A stretch of 64,000 nucleotides of DNA from Catenaria anguillulae PL171 (taxonomy: Eukaryota > Blastocladiomycota > Blastocladiomycetes > Blastocladiales > Catenariaceae). The position numbers were made by a program, and so were the translations under genes. The stretch lies in the NCBI GenBank assembly GCA_002102555.1, contig MCFL01000020.1:124001-188000 (forward strand), given 5' to 3'. The notes beneath the pieces were generated by a model. That model saw nothing but the letters and a program-made list of their open reading frames with translations. It made no database searches and had not been told where the DNA came from. Shown here piece after piece: positions 42,560-52,859 of this stretch; within the stretch, counting starts at the first letter, position 1, and each line of letters begins with the position of its first letter.

Positions 42560-45510
42560 ATGAACAACAATCGCACAAGTGCTGGTGATCTTGATTTTCT
42601 CCCTCAAGTCGACACGGGTCGGCCGACTACGCTGCGCCTGCCGGATCATGTCGCTGCTCCGTTATCTCCGCCTGCCGCGGCCGAAACGCAAACCTCAACA
42701 CGCCTCATCCATTTTGACCCACAGCTCCCTGGTTTCAACGAAGTGCTCGGCGCCGTGGATGCTGCTCTCAACACGTACACTCTCTTGACCGATTTGGCGC
42801 AAGATCCCGGGCGCGAGCCGCCAACTTGGCGGTCACTGCTGTATCACTTTGATGCGCTGCATCCCTCCACTGGTGCGTTGAGTCTGGCGCGCGACTTGAT
42901 GCAGGAGTGGCAACAGTTTGTTTCCTCTCACGTCATGGATATCAGGCGCCAAATTGAGCAAGAATTTGCTTGCGAATTGAAACACCAACGGGCGCTGGTG
43001 CTGGCCGAGGCGGCCGATGCGCTTGAGATCGCACAGGACAAGATGTTCAAGGAGTTTAAGGACGATTTCCGGCGCCAGTTGGAGCACGAGAAGGATATGG
43101 CGCGTAACAGGGAGGCGGCGCTGGCGGCAGACGTTGCGCGGCTGCAAAAGGTGGTCAAGTCTCGCGAAACAGATATCCGGGTGCTGCAGGCCAAAGTGGA
43201 TAGTTTGCGGGCCGAGGTGGGCAAGTTACAAGCCCTCCGGACTGGTCGTGCGGCTGCTGCTAGACAATGGCCTGCGCCTCAATCAATACGCCCTTCCACG
43301 CCGACCCCATCGACATCGTTGCTGATCGCAACTGCCCGGTCCCACTTAACAACAATATCAACTGCGGGCGTCTTGCCCCACTCGACCCCACGACCCACTG
43401 GCGCGACAGAAGTGATTGACGTAGACGACTCGGACTCGGACAACGATGTGGTCCTTGTTGCTTCTAACAATCTGGGTTCACGCCACACTTTGAGCAACAC
43501 GACTCGTGACCCTATCTTGCTGTCGAACCAAACAGGAACACCTGCCAAGCGTCCCGCAGCTGATGAGTCCAAGTTGGTTGGCACATTGATTGGAACAAGC
43601 GCACCGAAACGGCCGCGATTCGCCCCTCCAGAGGGTGAAAGCGACATCCATGTCGAGGAATGGATTGGCGGTGGAATGCACGATTCAGCTGGAAGCTCGG
43701 TTCCAATCGCATTGCCGGCGGATCCATGTACCGTGGACACTGGATCAGTGCTTGATGAGCCGCCCGTTTACATACCTACCAAGGTGCGTGCTTGTCATGT
43801 TCTCCTTAGACGCTGATACTAAGCCGTACGCATCATGCTTTTGCCAGTATGCGGGTCCACGATTTGACTCGCCTCAAGCGTCCGCCGACAGTCTGTGCGC
43901 CACGGCTCCCGCCATACAACTCACCAGCTCGGCCATCATGATGGCAGTCCCACGACATGTCCGATTCTCATCTCCTCCCCAATCACTTGCCACTCCCGCT
44001 CCGGCATTTCCCTATTCGCATACGACGGCAATCAAGCAACTCAGTCCAATTCACCATGCATCACATGCTTGTGCTCCTGATCGGACCTCCCGCAGTGCCG
44101 CTGCTATCCACTCAGCCACCTCATCCATCCCCGGCCTGCTCGCCCACGTGCCCGCGCCACAGGCCACCATGTTACGCAATGCTCAAATCGACCTTGGCAG
44201 TGTCCTTGTGAAAGCGTACGATATCTGCGATGCCGACGAGATTTCAATGGTCACGGCAATTGCTCAGCGCATTCCGACGGACCCAATCTCTCTATTGGAG
44301 CTGCACGAGCTGACGACGCACAGTCATGTGGACCAGTTTGTGCGCCGCCTGGCAAACGCAAAGTCGAGCAAGTTTGTCGTTGTGTGCGACGTGGCTCGAG
44401 AGGAGATTGAGGAGTATGGGACGTGGGATGCGCTAATGGCGCTTGTGAATGAAGACAAGAGGTCCGAGATCGAGCGTGCACATCTGGTTTTGCTGGCGAG
44501 GATCGAGGGAACGGGTGTCGGGGATAAAGAAAAGTTTTGGGTTGCAGGGCGGGTAGGGTTGATTGAGCGTCGTGAATGGGAGCTACCCGTCTTGCCAGAG
44601 GTACCATCTGTTGTTGTAGTCCACTCGGTATTGACTTGACTCGTCTGATGCGTTTTCCGAATACTGATTTCACCCGACTTGTTGTTTGCAGGAGGCGGCC
44701 GTCTCGAACAACGCACTGGATCACATCGACTCGCCATCCAGACCTCCAGCTTACCCAGACGACCTCCTTGCATCTCTTTCATCCAGGTCGGCCACCCATC
44801 AATTGCGTTACTCGAATGGCCAGCTCAACATCCGCACGCCAAGCAACGGCACGGTTGCAGCCCTCGCATCTATGCCAGCGTCGAATCTCGAGTATACACC
44901 GCAACGACGAGATTGCTACCTATCTGTACTCCCGCGCATTCGGACATTCATCAAATCCATTGCCATCTTCAAGGCCATTCTTGATGCTGGTCCGCCCGGA
45001 ACACGCATCATGCATGCCAAGCTCGTTCAAGTCCTTGAGCGGCACGGGATGCATTCCCGGTCGGTGCGCGAAATGCATGCCGATATTTTGCATGCATGGA
45101 CGCAGCCGCAGTTGCTGGTCGAGACTGTTCCATATGACGCGACGTCGCAGGCTTGGGTCGGCATGGCCGAGTGCTTGGGCGTGCGGGTGGAAGCACTTGA
45201 GCATCGGACCTTGGTGCTGGCAATTGGGGTTGAGTGCGAGGGATGGGAGCGACCAAATCCAAACATGGAACTGGGTTCGACCGAAGGTCGCAAATACTAC
45301 CTATCGGAGCAGTATGTGTTGGGTGACGATGGCGGTGTCAGCATTGTCTCTTGAGCCTGGCAATGTGTGTCATTCTACTGGCATGTTTGCCTGGATGTCG
45401 GTTTCTATTGCTAACATGACTCAGATGATGGACCGAGTTTGGCTCAACGGCTTACACCAGAACGGGAAGGAGGGGTTGGGCAAGGCCGTCGAAGCTCGAG
45501 TTGCTGTTGA
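42560..45510 (+). CDS. Coiled-coil / winged-helix-like family protein, member 3 (intact)
   Basis: Exons 42560-43783, 43848-44600, 44692-45334 and 45425-45510 give 901 residues, all introns GT-AG and 64-91 nt. The N-terminal part has a globular helical region (FNEVLGAVDAALNTYTLLTD). A long coiled coil follows (about 120-225), then an acidic DDSDSDND stretch with basic clusters. The middle domain contains FVRRLANAKSSKFVVVCDVA. The C-terminal domain has a winged-helix-like segment (FIKSIAIFKAILDAGPPGTR, about residue 744 on) and a strand part (TLVLAIGVECEGWERP, KYYLSEQYVLG). If exon 4 is not used, the frame stops at 45354 (879 residues). I prefer exon 4 because paralogues also continue past this strand (VVGSLDRKGLERAMYQP). 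Function unknown; probable nuclear DNA or protein binding. Confidence 0.72.
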
Positions 45511-45539
45511 CGGACACCCCGCGCTTTATAAATGAGTGC

Positions 45540-45912
45540 ACCAAGAAGGATTTTCTCTCAAGTGGGCACTCGAATCTGGAATCAACTTGGCCTACCGTGA
45601 CTCGAAAAAGTCTTTGGCCAACGAGTCGCGATTGGGCCGAGTCAACCTCTTGAGGTGGGACGTGTGGTGATTCATGACAAACCCCGAGTTGAAGTACACG
45701 ATCGCTGCCATTGCCCAGGAGCTCGGCTGACGTTGCTGTGGTGGTCCAAGTCGGGGCTGGGACTCAAGTACACCAAACCGACCAATCCAACTGACAAAGT
45801 CTGCGGCCACCGGTGCGAATCAGGGTCAAGAAAATGGGGTGGAATCATCGTTGACGGACAACAGAAATCAGTCTCTTCCTCGCATCTCAAACCCACAAAT
45901 TCGGCGGGTTGA
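45540..45912 (+). pseudogene. Relic of WW-rich ankyrin-like gene
   Basis: One frame reads LKWALESGINLAYRDSKKSL followed by NESRLGRVNLLRW. Another frame downstream reads LLWWSKSGLGLKYTKP. Both carry the WW..SG..L.Y pattern of the ankyrin-like family, in different frames and with stops between. No full gene remains. Confidence 0.5.
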
Positions 45913-46376
45913 ACAGGGAGTGGCTAGGGTCAAGGAGTGATGTTTATTGTCCAAGCTGGCTCCCTGTGTGTTTCCCGACCTCTATGCGAATGTACTGGCG
46001 CAGGTTTGCAACGTTAACAGGATGAACAGGCCCGGTTATGGCGTGTCCCATGATGTTTGCAGCCTTGGCATCGGCACGCGACGGCGGCATGTTCGCCCAC
46101 GCCATGATCCGGAACAAGGCGCGGCACCCATACATGATCATGCAGCTATTTGACTCACTCCCTGTGTGTGCTGCGCTTGGCACCAGTTTGTAGACTTGTC
46201 GCATGATTCAAAAGGCCATGGCAGCCCGTGGCCTGAATCTCCCTCGGCATTGGCAGGAACTAGGCAATATAGCCAATCTATGGAAGCACGGACTGCTCAT
46301 TCGGTCCACCTCGGATCCTTGACACAACTGTACTGTTCCACCCTCGCCGTGCAGTCGCTCAAGCTCGCTCCTTATC
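45913..46376. other. Intergenic
   Basis: An 86-codon minus-strand ORF (45944-46204) has moderate coding character but no recognised family. Otherwise this is the upstream region of the membrane protein gene. Confidence 0.3.
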
Positions 46377-47577
46377 ATGGCAGGCGGATCCATCCCGGGC
46401 TTGAGCTTTGAGCTCTCCATCCTCGTCTCGGGGCTCTTTGCCAGCCTCATTTGCACGCTCATTACCGTCGGCATCGAGCGGTTTGGTGGCATCATTGGCG
46501 GGGTGCTCGGATCCGTCCCACACACGATTGTACCAGCAAGCATGGGATTCTACTTTCAGTACCGGACGCTTGGTGCAAGCAGCTCAAGTGCGACTGATCT
46601 GACTCAGGCTGGCCTCGAAGAGTTCCAACGGTCCATGATTGCATGCATTCCGGGCATGTTTATCAATTGCGCGTACGGACGCGTTCACTCTTCCTTTTTT
46701 GGCAAGGACATGTGCAAGAGAAAAATCTGACCGTGATTTGCGCCTTTACATAGATATCTCTTGATGTGGCGGGTATGTGTCTCGCGCTTCGAAGCTGGGA
46801 TGTCTCACGCTGTGCTGACCGCCGGCATCCCTTAACTAGCATTTGCCTGTCATGCTGCGGAGTCGCCTTCCCAATATCTCCGTCACCAGTTTGCTCCTCC
46901 TCGTCCTCTTATGCTGTGCTCTCGTTTGGCTAGCCATGGCATCTGCACTTGTTGTTGGTCTCGGTGCTTTCCTCCACCCTCGGCCTATGGCTGAGCTCGC
47001 CAACAAACCAGTCGAATCTGCCTCGCTTCAAGTCGTTTCACCACGAATGCACCCAACCGTCATCTTTGGCTTTGTCATTCTCTCGCTCCAAATGCTTGTC
47101 GGTCTCTTCACCAGCTGGACCCCGCCGCCTGCCCCGAAATCGCGCGTGCGTGTTCCCATTGGCATTCTGGCCGCCCGCGGCATTTGCGCCGGGTTGGCCG
47201 TGGCCGCGTCCATCTTGATCGGGCTCTTGTCTTCGTTCGCGGCGGGCGTTGCATCCACTGCACCCGTCATCTTTACCACGTCCATCATTGCGACTTGGGT
47301 GTCGTCGGGCGAGGCGGTGAGTTCGGGTGCCATCGGAACGCTGTTGCTCGGGTCGGCCAGCATTTCCATGTATGCCATGTTGTCGGCCTTGTTAATTGTG
47401 CCGCTGGGCGGAAACTATTGGTTGATGGCGGTGGTTGCTTGGGTCCTGAGTGTTGTTGGGGTGAGCGCGCCAAGTTTTGCTTATGTGACTTGGAGGAGAG
47501 GTGTGACGCAAAGGCGAGAGGATCGAGGGCTCGGGAATCAGGAGAGAGAAAGCCAAGACGAGGTCGTGAAGCTTTAG
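46377..47577 (+). CDS. Multipass integral membrane protein, unknown family
   Basis: Three exons, 46377-46672, 46754-46772 (19-nt micro-exon) and 46840-47577, give 350 residues in frame. About eight to nine hydrophobic segments are visible, arranged as two similar halves. The first begins LSILVSGLFASLICTLITVG and includes FGGIIGGVLGSVPHTIVPAS. The second includes IGLLSSFAAGVASTAPVIFT, and both halves have a small-residue loop followed by a P-containing helix. Such internal symmetry suggests a transporter or permease. I cannot name the family. The tail is charged and cytosolic. The micro-exon completes a membrane segment (FINC-AYLLMWR-HLPVM). Start at ATG 46377. Confidence 0.72.
46754..46772 (+). 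other. 19-nt micro-exon of membrane protein gene
   Basis: Flanked by ACATAG and GTATGT. It joins phase-2 exon 1 to phase-0 exon 3 and encodes AYLLMWR across the junction. Direct splicing of exon 1 to exon 3 would break the frame. Confidence 0.65.
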
Positions 47578-48014
47578 CGTTGTGTCAGATTGTCCGCCAG
47601 TATTCCCTGATCTCAAGTACTAAATAGCATGATAGAAACATCATCACCCAAATCAGCAATTTCAGTATAGTCAAAGAGTTGCGGGGCATGTCGATAGTCG
47701 GAATAGTGGCTTAGCTTTCGGCGTAGCGGATAACATCATCCGACTCGCATTTACTATACGTCGAATAGCTTGGCAGGTTGGGGCTATCGCGGCATTACAC
47801 AGGAATTCGAGGTTTCCGCACCAGATGCCAAGCGGAAATCCAACAGTTAGTCCGTTTCTCAACAAAGAGCCCTCCTCGTCCGCGTCCGGGTGAGAGACCT
47901 GACGCAGACACATTCAGCCCTCAGGCACCAAAGTCAACCATGCATGAATTGCTGAGAGTGAAATGCAAAGTACATCCCTATATGGTAGCCTAACAATCCC
48001 ACACATCACCTTGT
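47578..48014. other. Intergenic between convergent genes
   Basis: 3' flanks of the membrane protein gene and HIS3. No gene or RNA is recognised. Confidence 0.4.
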
Positions 48015-48665
48015 CTACGCATCCAGCGTCCCCTTTGTACTCGGTACTCCGTCCTTATCACCAAACGGAGCCACGGCCTCCCTCAACGCCACAGCCAACG
48101 CCTTGAACGCTGCCTCAGCCTTGTGATGATCGTTCTTGCCCTTGAGCACATCCACATGCAAAGTGATGCCCGCCGTTTGCGCAAAACTCTCAAAGAAATG
48201 ACCAATCATCTCTGTTGACAACCCACCAATCATATCGCGCGCAAACTGCGTGCTCGGGTCATCCATGCCCGAGAAATGCGGGCGCCCCGAAATGTCCACA
48301 ACAGCGCGGGCAAGCGCTTCGTCCAGCGGGGCGTAGGCGTGGCCGTACCGGCGAATGCCCTTGGGCGTGCCGAGGGCGGCCTTGAATGCAGACCCGAGCG
48401 CGAGGCCAACGTCTTCGACCGTGTGGTGGTCGTCAATGTGCAGGTCGCCTTTGGCGGTGAGCGACAGTGAGGCGCCAGAGTGTTTAGCAAGGGCGTGCAG
48501 CATGTGGTCAAAGAACCCGATGCCCGTGTCAATGGCAATGGTCGAGTTGGCGATGGGTACGCCAGGCGTGGTGGGTAGGGTCAAGGAGATGTGGATGGAG
48601 GTTTCGGCCGTGGTGCGGGTCACGGTGGCGGTGCGGGTGGACGGGTCGGCTGTGATGGTGGACAT
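48015..48665 (-). CDS. HIS3: Imidazoleglycerol-phosphate dehydratase
   Basis: Sixth step of histidine biosynthesis: removes water from imidazole glycerol phosphate to give imidazole acetol phosphate (EC 4.2.1.19), in the cytosol. The 216-residue length is standard for the fungal enzyme. The manganese-binding motifs are intact: [26 protein letters not shown], and [14 protein letters not shown] near the end. [20 protein letters not shown] and SGRPHFSG are also family-typical. Single exon. I chose the ATG at 48665 ([11 protein letters not shown]); the frame is open upstream to 48824, but that part is not conserved in the family. An AT-rich TTTAATA element lies about 200 nt upstream. Confidence 0.96.
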   Translation of the reverse strand: MSTITADPSTRTATVTRTTAETSIHISLTLPTTPGVPIANSTIAIDTGIGFFDHMLHALAKHSGASLSLTAKGDLHIDDHHTVEDVGLALGSAFKAALGTPKGIRRYGHAYAPLDEALARAVVDISGRPHFSGMDDPSTQFARDMIGGLSTEMIGHFFESFAQTAGITLHVDVLKGKNDHHKAEAAFKALAVALREAVAPFGDKDGVPSTKGTLDA

Positions 48666-49115
48666 GATTTTTGTTGCTTGTGTGTCTTCAGTGTTTAAAC
48701 TGCATTGAGCGATGAAAGAAGGAAACAGAGCGGAGAGAGAGAGGCCGCGAGACAGTGGCAGCAAAGCACGCAATAATCTCGGCGGTCGTGTTTGCATCTG
48801 ACTGGTGACATGCGCGATGATCATGAGTCATGCCGAAAACGGAACGATTCCGATCGGCTACATATTTAATACCTACAGTTGAAGTCTCCCGCACTTGAGC
48901 CACTTGGATCGAGAAGCGCATATACAATGTAGCGAGGACGCAACAATCATTTGCACCCAAACAAAAGAGCATTCATTCTCGAGGGGGGTAAATGACAACA
49001 AAACTTGACCAGACATCTGTGCAAACCGATCCCGCCTGAATCTCATCCTTTTTCAGCATACACGTTTTTCTCTCGCCATTGGCGACACTGTACAAAGACC
49101 TCTACAACACTTTGC
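48666..49115. other. Intergenic
   Basis: HIS3 promoter region and 3' flank of the caprin-like gene. No gene is seen. Confidence 0.4.
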
Positions 49116-50972
49116 TTACTGGGCAGTGGCCACGGCAGGCGTTGCCACGGGCTTGTTGCTGGCCCTGCGCGGCGGCCGGTCACCCCTGGGTGCCCTCGGC
49201 CCGGCATTGGCATTGACATTCGGGTCCCTAGGCTCGCGCGGTTCACGAGGCTGGCGCGGCTCCCTGGGCTCGCGGTGCTCGCGGGGCTGACGGGGACCGC
49301 GCGGCTGTTGCTGGCCAGTTGCGGCACCACCCTCGGCCGGGGAGTTGGCGCCAGCGTCACCTGCAACGGCACCAGACGGACGACGGCGGCCGCGGCCGCC
49401 ACGAGGACGCCTGCGCTTCTTTGCGGCGTCGCCGCTTTCTTGTGCTGCGCCGGCGGCGGGTGTGGTTGCAGAGTCGGATTCGCCCTCGCCCTCGCCCTCG
49501 TTTTGGTTGTCGGTCGACTCATCGTGCTCGGCGCCAATGTCTTCCTGGGTCTCGGTAACGGGTTCCAGGGGCAGTTGGGCAACGTGCTCGGCAATCGACG
49601 AGTCGTACTTTGCCTGGGTTGCCTCAGACGTCGTTTCTGCAAACACCATGGCCGCGGGAATCGTCAATGGGTCCTTGTGGGTGGCGGCGGGCTGGTCGGC
49701 GGCAGCGTCGGCCGTCGTCACGGGCGGCGCCAAGAACGTTGGAATCATGGGATACGCCGTCTGGTGTTGGTTTTCGGCATCGGAAACCGCACGTGCAGCA
49801 TCCAAGTCGGGCTCGGCTTGTGCGTGGAAGCCAAACTGGGGCGTCAATGGCCGCGACTGGTCAAGCTGCTGGTTGGGCACCTCGGCGACTTGTGCGTCCT
49901 CGCCCAGCGTGCGCGCAATCTCTGCATCTTGGTCGTCCTGGACCTGTTGCTGCGGCTGCAGGTCCTCGTCAGCCGACGCCATAAACTCTGGCGGCGCCAA
50001 CAAATCCTCCAACCGCAAGGGCGCCTCAATCAGGCGCGTGTACACTTGGGCATACGTGACGCCCGAGGCACCTTGGACTTCGCCCTCATCCTTTGCACTG
50101 ACCAACTTGCTGGCCTCAACGGCACGCTCTGCATCGAAAAACACATTGCGCAGCTGCGCCACGGTGGCATCCTCCGGGTCCAACTCGACCAGCTCGCGCA
50201 CCAAGTGCACATAGGTCTTGAACACGGCCAGGAGGGCATCATGGCCCTCGGCCAAAGCTTGCTTGCGTGCACTGGCCAAGGCACGCGCGTGTTGCTTGTT
50301 GAGGAGGGCAAGCGCGGCTTGGTCGGCGTCGTACATGGGCGCAAGCAAGCGCAGCAGGTCTTCGAGCTCGCGCTGGGCGCCACGCAGCCCGGGAAGCGCT
50401 GTGATCGAGTCGAGCTGGTCGCGGTTGAGGGTCGAGGGGTCGTTGTGTTGGTATTTCTCGATGCGGTCCTGAAAAGTGAAAAAAAAAAAACATATCAATG
50501 TGTGAGTGAGTAAAAAATTTGTGGAGCGATGCAATGCAATGCAATGCCATGAAATGAGATTGCGTACGATGCGCTTGCGCAGGGCACGGTGCCTCTTGAC
50601 CAAGGCCTCGATCTGCGGGCCGGCATCGGTGCGCTTCATGATGTTGGTGAGCGATTCGCGGTCCACCTCGTCTTGCGACTTTGGCACGGGCTTTTCCTTC
50701 TTGTGGGGTTTGGTTGCGGGCAAGTCAAACACGGGCGCGGCGGCGGGCAGTTTGCGCGACGACACCTTCTTTGTGAGGGTGCGTTTGGGGTTGTTGTTGG
50801 CGGGGCCCTTGCCCGTGGCAAGCGACGAGAGGTCGTCCATGGATGCGTTGGCCGAGTCGGCCAATTTCTTTGCGAGGCCGAGGCCGAGGCCGGGTTGGCC
50901 TTGGGTGCCCGCGGGTGCGGGTGCGGGTGCCGGGGCGTCCACGTCGACGACAGAGGGGGCGGTGGTCATCAT
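49116..50972 (-). CDS. Caprin-like cytoplasmic RNA-granule protein
   Basis: A 585-residue protein in two exons (50568-50972 and 49116-50468) around a 99-nt intron that holds an A-run on the + strand. The conserved part joins across the intron (ALVKRHRALRKRI-DRIEKYQ..). It includes LNRDQLDSITALPGLRGAQRELEDLL, which lines up with the caprin homology region (LNQDQLDAVSKYQEVxxNLE..). Later come LRLEDLL (as caprin LWDLLEG), a long acidic Gln/Ala/Thr-rich region, a basic RRRPRGGRGRRR cluster and an Arg/Pro/Glu repeat tail (QPREPREPR). Animal caprin binds G3BP and mRNA in neuronal and stress granules; a G3BP-like gene lies in this window. A QFGF motif near residue 330 may be a G3BP-binding site, by analogy with FGDF-type peptides. 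Function is inferred. Confidence 0.65.
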   Translation of the reverse strand: MMTTAPSVVDVDAPAPAPAPAGTQGQPGLGLGLAKKLADSANASMDDLSSLATGKGPANNNPKRTLTKKVSSRKLPAAAPVFDLPATKPHKKEKPVPKSQDEVDRESLTNIMKRTDAGPQIEALVKRHRALRKRIVRNLISWHCIALHRSTNFLLTHTLICFFFFTFQDRIEKYQHNDPSTLNRDQLDSITALPGLRGAQRELEDLLRLLAPMYDADQAALALLNKQHARALASARKQALAEGHDALLAVFKTYVHLVRELVELDPEDATVAQLRNVFFDAERAVEASKLVSAKDEGEVQGASGVTYAQVYTRLIEAPLRLEDLLAPPEFMASADEDLQPQQQVQDDQDAEIARTLGEDAQVAEVPNQQLDQSRPLTPQFGFHAQAEPDLDAARAVSDAENQHQTAYPMIPTFLAPPVTTADAAADQPAATHKDPLTIPAAMVFAETTSEATQAKYDSSIAEHVAQLPLEPVTETQEDIGAEHDESTDNQNEGEGEGESDSATTPAAGAAQESGDAAKKRRRPRGGRGRRRPSGAVAGDAGANSPAEGGAATGQQQPRGPRQPREHREPREPRQPREPREPRDPNVNANAGPRAPRGDRPPRRASNKPVATPAVATAQ

Positions 50973-51494
50973 GGTTTAGTTTGTTGGGTGGGTGGTTGGC
51001 AGGGACGGTCGATGGAATGGATTTGGATTCGATATGGCGGTGGTGTGGGGCCGGTGTGTGTGTGTGGAACTGTGGAACTGTGGGACTGGAAGAGGAGGAA
51101 GAGGCATGATCAGATCATAAATACGCAGCACAGCACAGCAGAAAATTTCATGTCACGTGGATTAAACACACAAAATGTTTCGATCGCATTCGATCCGACG
51201 CGTTGCGTACAGTAAAAAAAAATCCAGATATGATGATGGTTTTCTGTCAAAAATGACTTTTGGTGAGAGAGTCGCCTCACAAATCATGTTTTAATCATCG
51301 ATTCTTTTCTATCCGCTTCGAAGGTAACATTCATGTTATCCAACGATGGACATGAATTAAATAACTCGACACTCTGTGCCTTCATCCCATCCCATCCAAT
51401 CCCATCCCATCCGATCTGCCCCGATCCTCTTCATCATCCTCCCCCTCCTCATCGTCATATCCGACAAACAGCCAAAAGCCAAAAACAAGCGAAA
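50973..51494. other. Divergent intergenic region with ATCCC repeats
   Basis: Separates the caprin-like gene from the ArfGAP gene. It contains an A-run at about 51213-51221 and a stretch of repeated ATCCC/ATCCA units (about 51384-51417) in the ArfGAP leader. No gene is seen. Confidence 0.45.
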
Positions 51495-52859
51495 ATGGCC
51501 ACCCGTCACGAGCGCATGACCGACAAGGCCACCAACGACCGCCACGCCAAGATCCTCAAGGCACTCATGCTGCTGCCCGAGAACCGCACGTGCGCCGACT
51601 GCAAGCGCCGCGACCCGCGCTGGGCGTCGCACTCGCTCGGGTGCTTTGTGTGCCTGCGCTGCTCAGGCGTCCACCGCTCGCTGGGCGTCCACATCTCAAA
51701 GATGAAAAGCGCCGACCTTGACTCGTGGACCCCCGACCAGCTCCAGAACATGATTGACTGGGGCAACGCCCGCGTCAACCACTATTGGGAGGCCAGGGCC
51801 ACCTTTGAGCCGAACGACTCCAACATTGAGCTCTACATCCGCTGCAAGTACGAGCGCAGGCAGTTTGTCCGCGAGGGCAAGCTCCCCGATCCAAAGACGT
51901 TGCCCATCGGGTCACGTTACGATCCCGCCACGGGCACGGTCACATCAGCCGAGAGCGCTGCTGCTGCACCTGCCCCGACTCCCGCCGCTGCTTCTTCTGC
52001 TTCTGCTTCCGCTCCCGCTCCCGCTCAGCCCGCTGGATTCTCCGCTTTTGCCGATTTCGCCGCGGCACCCACAACCACGTCCACTTCCACTGCCGCCCCC
52101 GCCTCAGGCAACCTTCTCAACTTTGGCACGTCGCCCACCAAGCCCGCCGCCCTACCATCCGCGAAACCTGCCACCACCAACCCAAATGCTGCCATCCTCG
52201 ACCTCTTTGCCACCTCCCCGCCCAAACCCATGAGCGCCACAACGAGCACCGCCGCGTCGACTGCTTCCGCGCCGGCTGCGTCCGATTTCGGTGCATTCAG
52301 CAGCTTTTCATCTGCCCCACTCACGACAACAACCAGCAGCACCAACGCCAATGCGTTTGGCAACTTTGGCGCATTTACTTCCTCCACCTCACCCACTCCT
52401 CAACCTGCCACCACCAACACGACATTGGTCACGCCAAGCAACGACTTGTTTGCCGCGTTCCCGCCCACTTCTGCCACACACTCTCCCACAAACGCAAACA
52501 CAAATGCTCAGGCACAGCCACAAGCCGCACCTGCTGGTTTTTCGGCCTTTGGTGACTTTGGCGCCTTTTCTTCGGGCACCACCACCACCACCACTGCCAC
52601 GACAACAACCTCCGGTGGATCATTTGTTGCTACGTCTGGATCTGCGCCAGCGTCTGGATCCGGGGCCGGTGGATCGTTCACGCCTGCCATGATGATGGGC
52701 TTTGGCGGCGGTGCCCCGTCGGTTGACCCTCATCAACACGGCCAAGGCCAAGGGCAAGCCATGGCGCTCGGCATGGGCGGCCAACCTGCGGCGGCACCTG
52801 CAGAGGTCAAGAAGGCCGATCCGTTTGATGCCCTTGGTGTGTTTTCGGCATTCAAGTAA
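51495..52859 (+). CDS. ArfGAP of the SMAP/Age2 type
   Basis: GTPase-activating protein for Arf in vesicle budding at the Golgi/endosome. The N-terminal 125 residues are a complete ArfGAP domain. It has the zinc finger C-x2-C-x16-C-x2-C (CADCKRRDPRWAS..CLRC), the catalytic arginine in GVHRSLGVHISKMKS, and the conserved MIDWGNARVNHYWEA segment. The remaining 320 residues are Ala/Ser/Thr/Pro-rich and disordered, with repeated FGAF, FADF and FGDFGAF motifs that resemble endocytic adaptor-binding peptides. The end reads DPFDALGVFSAFK. Single exon, 454 residues. Start at the ATG 51495 (MATRHERMTDKATN), the usual N-terminus for this subgroup; earlier in-frame codons belong to the C-rich leader. Confidence 0.93.
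   Translation: MATRHERMTDKATNDRHAKILKALMLLPENRTCADCKRRDPRWASHSLGCFVCLRCSGVHRSLGVHISKMKSADLDSWTPDQLQNMIDWGNARVNHYWEARATFEPNDSNIELYIRCKYERRQFVREGKLPDPKTLPIGSRYDPATGTVTSAESAAAAPAPTPAAASSASASAPAPAQPAGFSAFADFAAAPTTTSTSTAAPASGNLLNFGTSPTKPAALPSAKPATTNPNAAILDLFATSPPKPMSATTSTAASTASAPAASDFGAFSSFSSAPLTTTTSSTNANAFGNFGAFTSSTSPTPQPATTNTTLVTPSNDLFAAFPPTSATHSPTNANTNAQAQPQAAPAGFSAFGDFGAFSSGTTTTTTATTTTSGGSFVATSGSAPASGSGAGGSFTPAMMMGFGGGAPSVDPHQHGQGQGQAMALGMGGQPAAAPAEVKKADPFDALGVFSAFK

Noticed and set aside
42051-42563. Open frame of 170 codons before the intact coiled-coil gene
   Set aside because: Hydrophobic, T-rich start and no recognisable features; it does not begin with an ATG and most likely lies in the promoter region.
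45944-46204. 86-codon minus-strand ORF
   Set aside because: Plausible composition but no family, no promoter signal and no neighbour context; left as part of the intergenic note.
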